From: SFHK01 sp964554795
GTDB taxonomy: Bacteria > Bacillota > Clostridia > Christensenellales > Aristaeellaceae
Reading direction: 5' to 3'
Assembly (NCBI GenBank): GCA_964554795.1
Contig: CAZKQB010000010.1
Coordinates: 1-64,000 of the forward strand
DNA: 64,000 nt
Below the pieces are notes generated by a model that saw nothing but the letters and a program-made list of their open reading frames with translations, was not told where the DNA came from and made no database searches. A program made the translations under genes and the position numbers. Below are positions 41,830 through 50,665 of the stretch, piece after piece (the first letter of the stretch is position 1; each line of letters begins with the position of its first letter).

Positions 41830-43071
41830 ATGAACGAGCGGCAGAGGGAAGCGCTGGCCTCTCAGCTTAAGGACGAGCAGCGCGTGCTGAGGGACTTGAG
41901 GCAGATGTACACGCGGGCGCGCGAGGACGTGCTGGCCAGCATAAAGGCACTGGAGGCGCGCACGGACGCGGAGAACCTGCAGAGCATCATTTACCAGAAG
42001 CAGTATCAGCAGGCGCTCAAAAAGCAGCTGGACGCGATTCTGGATGCGATGAGCGCGAAGCAGTTCACGGGCATTTCTGACTACCTTGCGAAATCGTACG
42101 AGGATGCGTTCCTCGGCGTGCTATACGATTTGCACGGGCAGGGCATTCCGCTGATTTTCCCCATCGACCAGGAGCAGGCGACGCGCGCCATTCAGCTCGA
42201 CTCGAAGCTTTCTGAGGGGCTATACGAGCGGCTGGGCGTGGATACACGGACGCTGAAGACCGAAATCCGAAGGAGTGTCTCCCGCGGCGTCGCGTCGAGC
42301 GCGAGCTGGGGGCAGGTTGCGCGGGAGATTCAAAACCGAATGAACATCGGGCTGAACCGCGCAATCCGCATTGCGCGCACAGAGGGACACCGGGTTCAAA
42401 ACGAATCGCGGCATGACGCGCAGGTGAAGGCGAAGCAGCGCGGCGCGAACGTGGCGAAGCAGTGGGACGCGACGCTGGATCGGCGCACGCGCCCCACGCA
42501 TCAGCAGCTGGATGGGCAGCTGCGAGAGATTGACGAGCCGTTTGAGATTCCCTCCAATGGGCGCAGGGGCATGTATCCGGGCGGGTTCGGCGTGGCGGAG
42601 GAGGACATCAACTGCCGCTGCGCAATCCTTCAGCGGGCAAGATGGGCGCTGGACGAGGCAGAGCTGCAGACGCTGAAGGACAGGGCGGCGTATTACGGGC
42701 TGGATAAGGCGGATTCGTTTAATGAGTTCAAGAGAAAGTACTTGAAGGCGGCTCATATCGTTGAAAACACAGAAAAAAGTGGTATAATAAAAACGGACAG
42801 ACAGTTCGGGAAAAAGGTTGGAAAGCACGCAATGGACTATGGTCTCGACCCGAGCAGCTCAGCAGGAAGAAAGCAGATGCATTCTATCATCGATAGCATT
42901 TATCGAGAAGCCGATGCAATTGCTTATGGCAGCTGGCGCGGTCAAGTTGATCCCGTGAAGTTTTACATTAAAGGCGAGGATGTAGTGGTTGCCACTGAAA
43001 ACGATGTGTTTATTACGATATTGAAGGGAGGCGCTTCGAATGCGAGGGTTAAAAACGCAAGAAGGAGATAA
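41830..43071 (+). CDS. MuF/SPP1 gp7-type minor head protein with C-terminal toxin-like domain
   Basis: A 413-residue protein. Residues about 150-275 are the MuF domain (INRAIRIARTEGHRV-type stretch GLNRAIRIARTEGHRVQNES, DATLDRRTRPTHQQLDGQ, EEDINCRCAI). From about residue 315 the sequence is unlike capsid proteins and less GC-rich: QFGKKVGKHAMDYGLDPSSS, then DPVKFYIKGEDVVVATENDV. This is the size and style of a small polymorphic RNase-type toxin domain. The next, overlapping gene is immunity-like. MuF-toxin fusions are known from temperate phages; the toxic activity here is inferred. Confidence 0.82.
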   Translation: MNERQREALASQLKDEQRVLRDLRQMYTRAREDVLASIKALEARTDAENLQSIIYQKQYQQALKKQLDAILDAMSAKQFTGISDYLAKSYEDAFLGVLYDLHGQGIPLIFPIDQEQATRAIQLDSKLSEGLYERLGVDTRTLKTEIRRSVSRGVASSASWGQVAREIQNRMNIGLNRAIRIARTEGHRVQNESRHDAQVKAKQRGANVAKQWDATLDRRTRPTHQQLDGQLREIDEPFEIPSNGRRGMYPGGFGVAEEDINCRCAILQRARWALDEAELQTLKDRAAYYGLDKADSFNEFKRKYLKAAHIVENTEKSGIIKTDRQFGKKVGKHAMDYGLDPSSSAGRKQMHSIIDSIYREADAIAYGSWRGQVDPVKFYIKGEDVVVATENDVFITILKGGASNARVKNARRR

Positions 43072-43339
43072 ATTCACCGCTTTTTTTAAACTGGTGCAAG
43101 AAGAAGCGAAGGAGCTCCATTCGGTATTCTTCTTAGAATGCGGCGAGGGGAACGATTTTTCGGCAGACCACATCGAAGGCGAAGACTTGCGCGGATGGCT
43201 GATACCTGAAGAACAGGCGGATCGATTTGAACGCATGTGGCTAATGGAAGAGCCCGACGAGAAGTGGGAAAACAATATCGTATGGGTATTGTGGAGCGGT
43301 AAACCCAACAATCTTGCAATCGAGTTCAAACATTTTTGA
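43040..43339 (+). CDS. Putative immunity protein for the MuF-linked toxin
   Basis: A 99-residue acidic protein whose ATG (GAAGGGAGGCGCTTCGA in front) lies 32 bases inside the MuF gene. Sequence highlights are GDKFTAFFKLVQEEAKELHS, VFFLECGEGNDFSADHIEGE and DLRGWLIPEEQADRFERMW. High charge, coupling to the toxin tail and its own terminator at 43351 support an immunity role. No experimental family is recognised. Confidence 0.65.
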   Translation: MRGLKTQEGDKFTAFFKLVQEEAKELHSVFFLECGEGNDFSADHIEGEDLRGWLIPEEQADRFERMWLMEEPDEKWENNIVWVLWSGKPNNLAIEFKHF

Positions 43340-43350
43340 CAGTAGACATG

Positions 43351-43378
43351 AAAGAGCGCCGAGCAAGCGCTCTTTTCT
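43351..43378 (+). terminator. Terminator after toxin-immunity pair
   Basis: AAAGAGCGC (43351-43359) with GCGCTCTTT (43367-43375), 7-base loop, then TTCTTG. Unusual inside a head-gene operon; suggests the toxin tail and immunity gene arrived as a unit. Confidence 0.65.
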
Positions 43379-43402
43379 TGTGCGGCGAAAGGAGGCCGGC
43401 CA

Positions 43403-44065
43403 TTGATTACGGCGACATTTACACAGGGGCTGGACGAGGTGACGGCGTTCGGGCTTACGCAGTGGGATTATGGGCAGAGGCTCGAAATTCGCGGCCTGGC
43501 GCTTCCGGCGACGTTTCAGGTGCACTTCGCCTGCAAGCGGGCAAAGGAAGCCATTGTGCGGCTGGGCGCGAACAGCGAGGGCGTGGGCACGGCGGCGATT
43601 CCAGACGGGCTCTTGGAGCAGGACACGCCCATTACGGCATGGGTTTACGAGGTGGGCGAGGGCAGCGGCGAGACAATCAAGGTCATTCGCCTGCCGGTTA
43701 CGGCGCGGCAGAAGCCGCAGGATTTCATCAGCGCCATCACGCCGAGCGAACAGACTCTGCTGGAGGAATTCCTCGCGGACGTGAACGAGGCCATGACGGA
43801 CGCAGTGAACACGCTTACGACACATGTCGCCGACAAGGAAAATCCGCACGAAACGACCTATATACAGGTGGGCGCGTCACCGGATAACCACGCGCACGAT
43901 CTGGCAAACGCGAGCGAAATCGTGGGCACGCTGCCGATCGAGCGCGGCGGCACAAACGGAACGACCCCACCGCAGGCGCTGGAGAATCTGGGGATTATCT
44001 ATTCGGCGACAGAGCCAGAGAAGGTTGAAGGGCGAATCTGGCTGAAGCCGATAACGGAGGGATAA
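43403..44065 (+). CDS. BppU-like baseplate/tail-fibre protein
   Basis: A 220-residue protein from TTG with AAAGGAGGCCGGCCA in front. The N-terminal half is beta-rich like upper-baseplate proteins (LTQWDYGQRLEIRGLALPAT). The second half has the tail-fibre phrases DKENPHETTYIQVGASPDNH, GTLPIERGGTNGTTPPQALE and RIWLKPITEG. Its position between head genes is odd for a tail protein. Confidence 0.75.
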   Translation: MITATFTQGLDEVTAFGLTQWDYGQRLEIRGLALPATFQVHFACKRAKEAIVRLGANSEGVGTAAIPDGLLEQDTPITAWVYEVGEGSGETIKVIRLPVTARQKPQDFISAITPSEQTLLEEFLADVNEAMTDAVNTLTTHVADKENPHETTYIQVGASPDNHAHDLANASEIVGTLPIERGGTNGTTPPQALENLGIIYSATEPEKVEGRIWLKPITEG

Positions 44066-44068
44066 AGG

Positions 44069-44266
44069 ATGGATGTGTTCAGTGCGAGCAGCACCGAGCT
44101 GACAACGTCGTGGAAAATGGGCGTGCACAGCATTACCAGCAGTACCGTGGTCGATGAAGTCGAAACGATGGCGATTGTCGTGGCGACGGCTAAGCGCGAC
44201 AGCACGATTAAAAGCATCACGTTTGCGACATCGGGCATCCCGAGCGGCTCTATGCGGAGAGAATGA
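44069..44266 (+). pseudogene. Small tail-type protein, probably truncated
   Basis: ATG at 44069 follows GGGATAAAGG. The 65-residue product, MDVFSASSTELTTSWKMGVH then DEVETMAIVVATAKRDSTIK, ends after ATSGIPSGS. In another frame from about 44239 the DNA encodes HPERLYAERMKIYEEDPEAY and ends EAMKG at 44316, the end of a different protein. The two appear joined by a deletion just before the capsid gene. Confidence 0.5.
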
Positions 44267-44323
44267 AGATTTACGAGGAAGACCCGGAGGCTTATGCGGA
44301 AGCAATGAAAGGATGATTGAATC

Positions 44324-45319
44324 ATGGCGATGACGAAAATGAACAAAATGGTAAACCCGGAGGTCATGGGCGACATGATCAGCGCAAAGATTGAAGCGCT
44401 GCTCAAAATCACGCCCTATGCGAAGGTGGACACTACGCTGCAGGGTGTGCCCGGCGACACGAAGACTGTGCCGAAGTGGGCGTATATCGGCGATGCAGTG
44501 GACGTTGCCGAGGGGGATGAGGTCGAGCTGACCGAGATGAGCACCTCTACTGAAACGTTCACTATCAAAAAAGCGATGAAGGCCGTGGGACTTCCGCAGG
44601 AGGCGGTCAACTCCGGCTATGGCGACCCCATTGGTCAGGCTGAAATCCAGCTGGCAAAGGCGATTGCCGGCAAGGTCGATGCGGACGTGTTTGACGCGGC
44701 GCTCAGCGCCTCGAGGGTTGCTGGCGATGGCACAACGGCCATCAAATATGAAGGCGTGGTTGACATAGTAGACGCCTTTGGCGAGGAGGACATCACCGAA
44801 AAGGTGCTGTTTATCCACCCGTCTCAGATGGCGACCCTCCGCAAGGACGCGAGCTTCATTTCCGCCGACAAGTACAACAACAACGTCATGGTTACGGGTG
44901 AAATCGGCATGATCTGTCAGACCCGCATTGTGGCGAGTAACCGCGTGCCGCTGATCAAGGCGACGCTGAACAATACCTCCGGCACCACGGCGATTACCAC
45001 CAGCAACCTGGCGACCTATCAGGGCTGCACGTACGACGCGGCGAATCACAAGATGGCGACGCTCACGACCTCCAGCAAGGTTGACCCCGTGAGCGCGCCG
45101 TACTTCCTGTGCCCGTGCATCAAACTGGAGGCGGCCAACCCTGACACGGAGTTCACCGAGGCCGAGCTGCCTGCGCTGACGATTTTCATTAAGAAGGATA
45201 CGCAGACGGATGCCGAATGGAAGCCCCGCACGCAGACCCACGAGATCACCACGGCCAAGTATTACGGCGCGGCGTTGACGAACGAGGCCAAGGTTGTGCT
45301 GGGCAAATTCAAAAAGTGA
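44324..45319 (+). CDS. Major capsid protein (N4-gp56-like family)
   Basis: A 331-residue HK97-fold shell protein: NPEVMGDMISAKIEALLKIT at the start, a central IKKAMKAVGLPQEAVNSGYG block, LFIHPSQMATLRKDASFIS and GMICQTRIVASNRVPL. No scaffold gene is seen in front. Family members of this length assemble T=7 shells. Confidence 0.88.
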   Translation: MAMTKMNKMVNPEVMGDMISAKIEALLKITPYAKVDTTLQGVPGDTKTVPKWAYIGDAVDVAEGDEVELTEMSTSTETFTIKKAMKAVGLPQEAVNSGYGDPIGQAEIQLAKAIAGKVDADVFDAALSASRVAGDGTTAIKYEGVVDIVDAFGEEDITEKVLFIHPSQMATLRKDASFISADKYNNNVMVTGEIGMICQTRIVASNRVPLIKATLNNTSGTTAITTSNLATYQGCTYDAANHKMATLTTSSKVDPVSAPYFLCPCIKLEAANPDTEFTEAELPALTIFIKKDTQTDAEWKPRTQTHEITTAKYYGAALTNEAKVVLGKFKK

Positions 45320-45329
45320 GGGATAAGCC

Positions 45330-45860
45330 GTGATTCTGACGGTCGAGGAGTACAGGCGGCTGATCCCGGCTGACACGCAGGCAGATACAGCGCTCGAGCT
45401 CAGGCTCCGAGCGCTGGAATCGGCCATCCGCAAATGGACGAACAACGGTTTCCAACGGCGCGGCTTCCAATTCGCCTGCCCGGTGTACGGCGGGAAGCTG
45501 AAAAGCGCGGTGGCCTACCTTGCTGCCGGTGACACGGTTCAGATTTCCGAGTCGGTGTACAATGACGGCGTGTATGATGTGACCAGCAAAAGCGCAGAGG
45601 CGATCACGCTGCATGAGGAGCTGTATGACGAGGACATCGTGCGGGTGACAAAGGTCGTCTACCCGCACGATGTGAAGCTCGGCGTGATAAATCTGATGAA
45701 GTGGGATCTGGAAAAACGCGACAAAATCGGCATATCGTCCGAAACGATTTCCCGGCACTCTGTGTCCTATGGAGACATGACGGGCGCAGCGAATGCCGCG
45801 CTGAATTACCCGAAAAGCCTGCTGGGTTTCCTTGCCCCCTATATGAAAGCGAGGTTTTGA
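45330..45860 (+). CDS. Head-tail connector (gp6/gp15-like)
   Basis: A 176-residue protein from GTG after GTGAGGGATAAGCC. The helical N-terminus (ADTQADTALELRLRALESAI) and a mid beta part with AVAYLAAGDTVQISESVYND resemble DNA-packaging connectors that dock under the portal. Position directly after the capsid gene supports it. Confidence 0.75.
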   Translation: MILTVEEYRRLIPADTQADTALELRLRALESAIRKWTNNGFQRRGFQFACPVYGGKLKSAVAYLAAGDTVQISESVYNDGVYDVTSKSAEAITLHEELYDEDIVRVTKVVYPHDVKLGVINLMKWDLEKRDKIGISSETISRHSVSYGDMTGAANAALNYPKSLLGFLAPYMKARF

Positions 45861-45862
45861 AC

Positions 45863-46198
45863 GTGCCCCCAATCGGCGGAAACATCACAGCGCAGCTGCA
45901 GGTCAAGACCACAACCCAAAACGCCATCGGCGAGGCCGTGCCAGTCTGGAGAACCCGTCACACGCTGACGGGTTTTCTTGATCTCGCGAACGGCAACGCG
46001 CGCTACACGGCCTACGACGCCAAAATGCAGGAGTCAACACACTACTTTTTGTGCGATTACACCAGCCTGCCCGGCATCACCGCCGAAAATGCCCGTCTGA
46101 GATTCGCCGGAAAGACGTATGACGTGCTGGCCATTGATGATCCGATGGGGCTGCACGCACACCTGGAAATCTACCTCAAATTCACGGGAGGCCAGTGA
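45863..46198 (+). CDS. Head closure / head-tail adaptor protein
   Basis: A 111-residue protein starting GTG-CCC-CCA (MPPIGGNITAQLQVKTTTQN), with FLDLANGNARYTAYDAKMQE and DVLAIDDPMGLHAHLEIYLK. This is the small beta-barrel pattern of SPP1 gp16-type stoppers. It starts two bases after the previous stop. Confidence 0.75.
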   Translation: MPPIGGNITAQLQVKTTTQNAIGEAVPVWRTRHTLTGFLDLANGNARYTAYDAKMQESTHYFLCDYTSLPGITAENARLRFAGKTYDVLAIDDPMGLHAHLEIYLKFTGGQ

Positions 46199-46608
46199 TG
46201 GGCAGCGTAGAGTTTGTCAGCTTTAGTGTTGAGGTGCAAAATGCGCTCAAGGACGCCGCGCTCACGTTTTTGGAGGAGGCTGCAGGCGAGCTGGAGTCGC
46301 AGGCTGTGAGAAATACGCGTGTGGACACAGGGCAGACTAAGGGCGCGTGGAGTCACGAAATCGAAGAGGGCGCAATGCAGGCTATCGTCGGAAACACTGA
46401 GCAAAACGCCATCTGGGAAGAGTTTGGCACGGGCGAATACGCCGTGGGCGGGAACGGGCGCAAAACGCCGTGGCGCTATCAGGACGCGCGCGGCAGCTGG
46501 CATACGACGACGGGCAAGCGCCCGTCTCGCGCCTTTGAAAGGGCGCGGGCGGAAGCACAGCCAAAGATCATTCAGGCGGCAAGGGACGCATTCGGGGGGC
46601 TATCATGA
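46198..46608 (+). CDS. HK97 gp10-type tail component
   Basis: A 136-residue protein; the start at ATG 46198 has GGGAGGCCAGTG in front. Family features are VRNTRVDTGQTKGAWSHEIE, the WEEFGTGEYA motif and RPSRAFERARAEAQPKI. It lies between adaptor and tail-terminator genes, with ATGA overlaps on both sides. Confidence 0.82.
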   Translation: MGSVEFVSFSVEVQNALKDAALTFLEEAAGELESQAVRNTRVDTGQTKGAWSHEIEEGAMQAIVGNTEQNAIWEEFGTGEYAVGGNGRKTPWRYQDARGSWHTTTGKRPSRAFERARAEAQPKIIQAARDAFGGLS

Positions 46609-46976
46609 CGCAGGAAACGCTTAGGTACATTGCGGAAACGCTGGCGAGCGCGGGAATCAACTATGAATTCGGCCAATGGTCGGGTGAAATCGCGTACCCG
46701 TACTTCGTCGGCGAATACACGGAAAGCGAGCCGTTGACGGAGGATGGCCTGCTGCAATCGACGTTTACGCTGAACGGCTTTTCCCGCACGACGTGGCTGG
46801 CACTGGAGCAGGCCAAGGCAGCCGTCGAAAGGATATTTGCGCATGACGTGAAGCTTCTGGGGTCTGGAACCGGCGTCTGCATTTTTTACGCCGGGGCGAT
46901 GGTTATCCCCGAGGACGACCCCGAGCTGAAGCGAGTGCAAATCAATCTGCACATCAAGGAATGGAGGGTGAATTGA
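46605..46976 (+). CDS. Tail completion/terminator-like protein
   Basis: A 123-residue protein, TLRYIAETLASAGINYEFGQ, then EIAYPYFVGEYTESEPLTED and VIPEDDPELKRVQINLHIKE. Size, position before the major tail gene and the fold pattern match tail-terminator (gpU-like) proteins. Overlaps the previous gene by four bases. Confidence 0.7.
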   Translation: MTQETLRYIAETLASAGINYEFGQWSGEIAYPYFVGEYTESEPLTEDGLLQSTFTLNGFSRTTWLALEQAKAAVERIFAHDVKLLGSGTGVCIFYAGAMVIPEDDPELKRVQINLHIKEWRVN

Positions 46977-46977
46977 C

Positions 46978-47586
46978 ATGGCAATTGGTGATGAGTTCAA
47001 GAGCTCTGGAATCACCGAGAAAACGCCCAAAACGGTCATGCTGGGCGCGGGCACGATCCACAAGGGGCTGAAGTTTACCGCCGGGAGCGGCGGCGCGGGG
47101 ACGTGGAACTTTGAGCAATCCCTCATCTGCGCTACGTCCGGCGGTTCTAAGCTGTCCATCACGCCGGAGTTCTACGACGTGCCAGTGGACGGCGCGTTAG
47201 TAAAGGTGAAGGGCCTGACAGTCAAGGTGGGCGAGACGGCCACACTGGAAATCAATCCGGTAGAGCTGACGCCGGAGGTGCTCAAAATGGCTGTAATCGG
47301 CGACTCCAAAGCATCGCAGACTGCGACGGGTTACGATGAAATCACGTCCCGCGCGGTCATCAGCGCAAACGACTACATCCAGAATCTGGGCTATGTGGGC
47401 AAGACCATAGAGGGCAAGCCGATTATCATCATCTTCGACTACGCGCTTTGCACGTCTGGCCTTGGGCTGGAGGGCAAAAACAAGGAAGCGGCGGTGCCCA
47501 AGTTTACGTTCGAGTGCTTCGCAGACTTGACGCCAGAGGCCGACACACTGCCGTGGCACATCTACTACCCGACGCCGGATGTCTGA
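46978..47586 (+). CDS. Major tail protein
   Basis: A 202-residue protein with IHKGLKFTAGSGGAGTWNFE, GGSKLSITPEFYDVPVDGAL, VKVKGLTVKVGETATLEINP and PKFTFECFADLTPEADTLPW. This is typical of Firmicutes siphovirus tube proteins. The distance to the tape-measure gene (through the chaperone pair) is normal. Confidence 0.85.
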   Translation: MAIGDEFKSSGITEKTPKTVMLGAGTIHKGLKFTAGSGGAGTWNFEQSLICATSGGSKLSITPEFYDVPVDGALVKVKGLTVKVGETATLEINPVELTPEVLKMAVIGDSKASQTATGYDEITSRAVISANDYIQNLGYVGKTIEGKPIIIIFDYALCTSGLGLEGKNKEAAVPKFTFECFADLTPEADTLPWHIYYPTPDV

Positions 47587-47599
47587 TGGGAGGATGAGC

Positions 47600-47974
47600 A
47601 TGGAGTATCAGATTCGACCGCTTGTGGCGCGTGACATCCCCGCGATGTGCAAAATCATCACCGCCTTCGGCATTAAGGAATTCCGCGGATGCTTCGAAAA
47701 CGAGGATGTTCTGCGCATCGCAAAGAGCGGCGCACAGAATGCCGACTACGCGGCGGCGGGCGCAGGCGTGTTTTTCGACATGGCGGGCATAGTCCTCGCC
47801 AATCTGCCCAAATGCTATGACGACATCATCGCATTCCTGGCGTCGATCAGTACACTGGCGGAAGAGGAAATTAAGGGGATGGAGCTCGCACAGTTCGCGC
47901 AGATGATCGTGGACGTGTTCCGGAAGCCGGAGTTTAAGGATTTTATTGGGGTTGTTTCAAGGTTGCTCAAATAG
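47600..47974 (+). CDS. Tail assembly chaperone (gpG-like)
   Basis: A 124-residue protein; GATGGGAGGATGAGC precedes the ATG at 47600. MEYQIRPLVARDIPAMCKII, DMAGIVLANLPKCYDDIIAF and LAQFAQMIVDVFRKPEFKDF follow the DUF6673/gpG pattern. The downstream frame (to 48261) is in the -1 register and lacks its own ribosome site, so a gpG-gpGT ribosomal frameshift is expected. Confidence 0.82.
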   Translation: MEYQIRPLVARDIPAMCKIITAFGIKEFRGCFENEDVLRIAKSGAQNADYAAAGAGVFFDMAGIVLANLPKCYDDIIAFLASISTLAEEEIKGMELAQFAQMIVDVFRKPEFKDFIGVVSRLLK

Positions 47975-48261
47975 GCGATATAAGGTTCTGGGATTCCGCG
48001 TTCGCAAGATACGCGAATCCCTATCCCTTCATAGACAGTATGATTGCGTGCGGGCGCTTATGCGAATTCGTCGTGCAATTTATCGACCTCGAAAACGATC
48101 GACGCCTCTGGGAGCTGTATCTGCACAAGGTCTACGACAAGTCGTTTGCCGAGTTCAAGGCATCCATTATGCCTGTGCAGTCAGAGGAAGACCTTGAAAC
48201 AACCGTAAAGACATCAAAGTTGATTTTGGAAGCCTTTATTCCAGTTGAGGCGGGGGGGTGA
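47936..48261 (+). CDS. Tail assembly chaperone extension (gpT part, reached by -1 frameshift)
   Basis: The -1 frame is open from just after a TAA at about 47934 to 48261, overlapping the gpG stop at 47972-47974. It encodes FWDSAFARYANPYPFIDSMI, ACGRLCEFVVQFIDLENDRR and FKASIMPVQSEEDLETTVKT. The shift must happen in the 38 bases before the gpG stop. No canonical X-XXY-YYZ heptamer is there; the TTTT in GGATTTTATTGG is the best candidate. An independent start at 48040 (ATG) is possible but has no clear ribosome site. Confidence 0.7.
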
Positions 48262-48268
48262 GGAGTAA

Positions 48269-50026
48269 ATGGAGTTATTCAAGATCCTGGGCAGGATCGC
48301 GCTGAATGGATACGACGAAGCGCGCGAGGACTTGGACAGCTTTGGGCAGGCCGGCGAAAGCTCAGCGAACACATTTCAAAAGGCGCTTAAAAAAATCGGG
48401 AAGGCTGTAACCACCTATCTTGCCGTAGACAAGATCGTGTCGTTTGGCAAGGCGTGCGTCGCGGCAGCTTCTGATGTCGCAGCGGAGGAGGCAGCTTTCG
48501 AGCAGATTATGGGTGCGTATGCCGGCAGCGCACAGAAGAAGCTGGATTCAATCGCAAGCGCCACGGGCATCACGAACACGCGTTTGACCAAATATATGAC
48601 ATCGCTGACGGCCAAGTTTAAAGGCCTCGGAAACGACATTGAGACGGCAACGTCCCTTGCTGCGCGCGGCCTGAATATTGCAGCGGACGCGTCTGCGTTC
48701 TGGGACATGAGCCTTGATGACGCCACATCCCACCTAAACAGCTTCATCAACGGCTCCTACGAGGGCGGCGAGGCTATCGGCTTGTTTGCCAACGACACGC
48801 AGCTGGCGGCGTATGCTGTGGAGCAGGCGGTCGTCAAGAATACCAAGGCATGGTCACAGCTGGACGAGGCGACAAAGCAGGCGACGCGTCTCGAGTACGC
48901 CGAAAACATGATGGAGCTGTCCGGCGCAACCGGACAGGCCGCCAAAGAGGCCGACGCATACCTGAACGTTCAGGGCAATCTGACCGAGGCGTGGCGGCAG
49001 TTTAAGGCGGCTGTCGGAGAGCCGGTCCTGCAGAATTTCGTTATCCCCGCAATGCGGAGGCTGACGGATATCATGCCCGTCCTGATCGAAAAGGTGCAGG
49101 GCGTCATCGAGTGGTTTAAATCGCTGTGGGCGTGGTACAAGGAGCACGAAACCGTGGTCAATGCGCTGGTTGTTGCAATCGGTGCGTTTGTGCTGGGAAT
49201 GAATGCGATGAACATCATTAGCACAGTCATCGGATGGATCAGCTCTATGATCACCGCGATGATTGGGCTTAACAGCGTAATGATGGCAAACCCGATTCTG
49301 TTTATAATCTCGTGCATTACGGCGCTTGTGGCCGCGTTCATCTATCTCTGGAACACCTGCGAGGGCTTCCGAAATTTCTGGATCAATCTATGGGAAAGCG
49401 TAAAGGCGATAGCGGTGGCCGCCTGGGAGGGAATCAAGGCAACCGCCTCCAGCATATGGGGCAGCATCAAGGCAACCGCCTCCAGCGTGTGGAACGGCAT
49501 TAAAGCCGCGATCGTGACGCCGATCAACGCCGCAAGGGATAAGGTAAATGGCATCATTGAGACCATCAAGGGCTTTTTCAGCTTTCAGATCAAGTGGCCG
49601 AAAATCCCCATGCCGCATTTCAGCGTCTCTCCGTCCGGATGGACGATTGGCGACCTGCTGAAGGGCAGCATCCCAAGGCTTGGCATACAATGGTATGCCA
49701 AGGGCGGCATTTTAACGCGCCCCACACTTTTCGGCGTGGACAGCGCAAGCGGCAAGCTTATGGCGGGCGGCGAGGCAGGGCGAGAGGCCGTTGCGCCAAT
49801 CGACACGCTGACCGGCTATGTGCGCGACGCGGTACGGGCAGAGACGAGCGCGGCCGCCGATCGCATGGAAACGCTTGTGGACATGCTGGCGGACTTCCTG
49901 CCGCGCGTGATTGCCGGCATGGAGCGGCCCATCACGCTTGACACGGGCGCGCTGGTCAGCGGCATCGGCTCCGCGATGGATTCAGAGCTGGGCAACATCA
50001 ACCGCATGAAGGGACGGGGAAATTAA
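48269..50026 (+). CDS. Tail tape measure protein
   Basis: A 585-residue protein that sets tail length. The N-terminal helical part (ALNGYDEAREDLDSFGQAGE) is followed by hydrophobic segments near residues 300-360 (IGAFVLGMNAMNIISTVIGW, MANPILFIISCITALVAAFI), repeats of WEGIKATASSIWGSIKATAS, and a C-terminal YAKGGILTRPTLFGVDSASG. It is short for the family, implying a short tail (about 90 nm by the 0.15 nm per residue rule). Confidence 0.9.
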   Translation: MELFKILGRIALNGYDEAREDLDSFGQAGESSANTFQKALKKIGKAVTTYLAVDKIVSFGKACVAAASDVAAEEAAFEQIMGAYAGSAQKKLDSIASATGITNTRLTKYMTSLTAKFKGLGNDIETATSLAARGLNIAADASAFWDMSLDDATSHLNSFINGSYEGGEAIGLFANDTQLAAYAVEQAVVKNTKAWSQLDEATKQATRLEYAENMMELSGATGQAAKEADAYLNVQGNLTEAWRQFKAAVGEPVLQNFVIPAMRRLTDIMPVLIEKVQGVIEWFKSLWAWYKEHETVVNALVVAIGAFVLGMNAMNIISTVIGWISSMITAMIGLNSVMMANPILFIISCITALVAAFIYLWNTCEGFRNFWINLWESVKAIAVAAWEGIKATASSIWGSIKATASSVWNGIKAAIVTPINAARDKVNGIIETIKGFFSFQIKWPKIPMPHFSVSPSGWTIGDLLKGSIPRLGIQWYAKGGILTRPTLFGVDSASGKLMAGGEAGREAVAPIDTLTGYVRDAVRAETSAAADRMETLVDMLADFLPRVIAGMERPITLDTGALVSGIGSAMDSELGNINRMKGRGN

Positions 50027-50665
50027 ATGAAGGGCGTGCGATTCGGAGAGTACCATTCCTATCTTGATTTTGGCCTCATTCTCACGTCCTACGACATCGG
50101 CGAGGCGAATCCAAAAACGGAGACGGTGGACATTCCCGGCGCGGATGGCGTGCTGGACCTGACGGAATACTTCGGCGATGTGAAATTCAAAAACCGTGCG
50201 CTGAGCTTCACGTTTGCGATCATCGGCAAGGCGTCCGAGTTCCCGAGACGGCTTTCCACGCTTCAAGACGCGATCGGCGGGCGCAAGCTGCACATTGCGC
50301 TGGATGATGACCCGGATTTTTACTACGTTGGGCGTGTGACCGTCAATGAGTGGAAAAGCAAGCCGCGCGTGGGAAGCCTTACGATTGACTGCGATTGCGA
50401 GCCGTACAAGTACAAGGCCAGCGAGACGGTTGTCGTGAGCCGCATCACAGGCCGCGGCAGCGTGACCTACCAGAACCTGCGAAAGCGCGTGACGCCAATC
50501 TTTGTCACCTCCGCGCCCGTCACGATTGCGTATGGCGAAGCATCGATCGACGTGGAGGCAGGCGAATTCGCAATCCCGTCCATTGAGTTTGCACAGGGTC
50601 AGAACATCGTGACGTATACGGGCAATGCCGTTGTCACGGTGCGCTACCGCGAGGGAGGCCTGTAA
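50027..50665 (+). CDS. Distal tail protein (Dit-like)
   Basis: A 212-residue protein with VRFGEYHSYLDFGLILTSYD, DIPGADGVLDLTEYFGDVKF and a galectin-like beta end. It forms the hub between tube and baseplate. It starts right after the tape-measure stop and ends one base before the next ATG. Confidence 0.85.
   Translation: MKGVRFGEYHSYLDFGLILTSYDIGEANPKTETVDIPGADGVLDLTEYFGDVKFKNRALSFTFAIIGKASEFPRRLSTLQDAIGGRKLHIALDDDPDFYYVGRVTVNEWKSKPRVGSLTIDCDCEPYKYKASETVVVSRITGRGSVTYQNLRKRVTPIFVTSAPVTIAYGEASIDVEAGEFAIPSIEFAQGQNIVTYTGNAVVTVRYREGGL

Noticed and set aside
43877..45445. 522-codon minus-strand frame over the capsid gene
   Set aside because: It runs opposite well-supported head genes, shows His/Arg-rich low-quality composition and no ribosome site.
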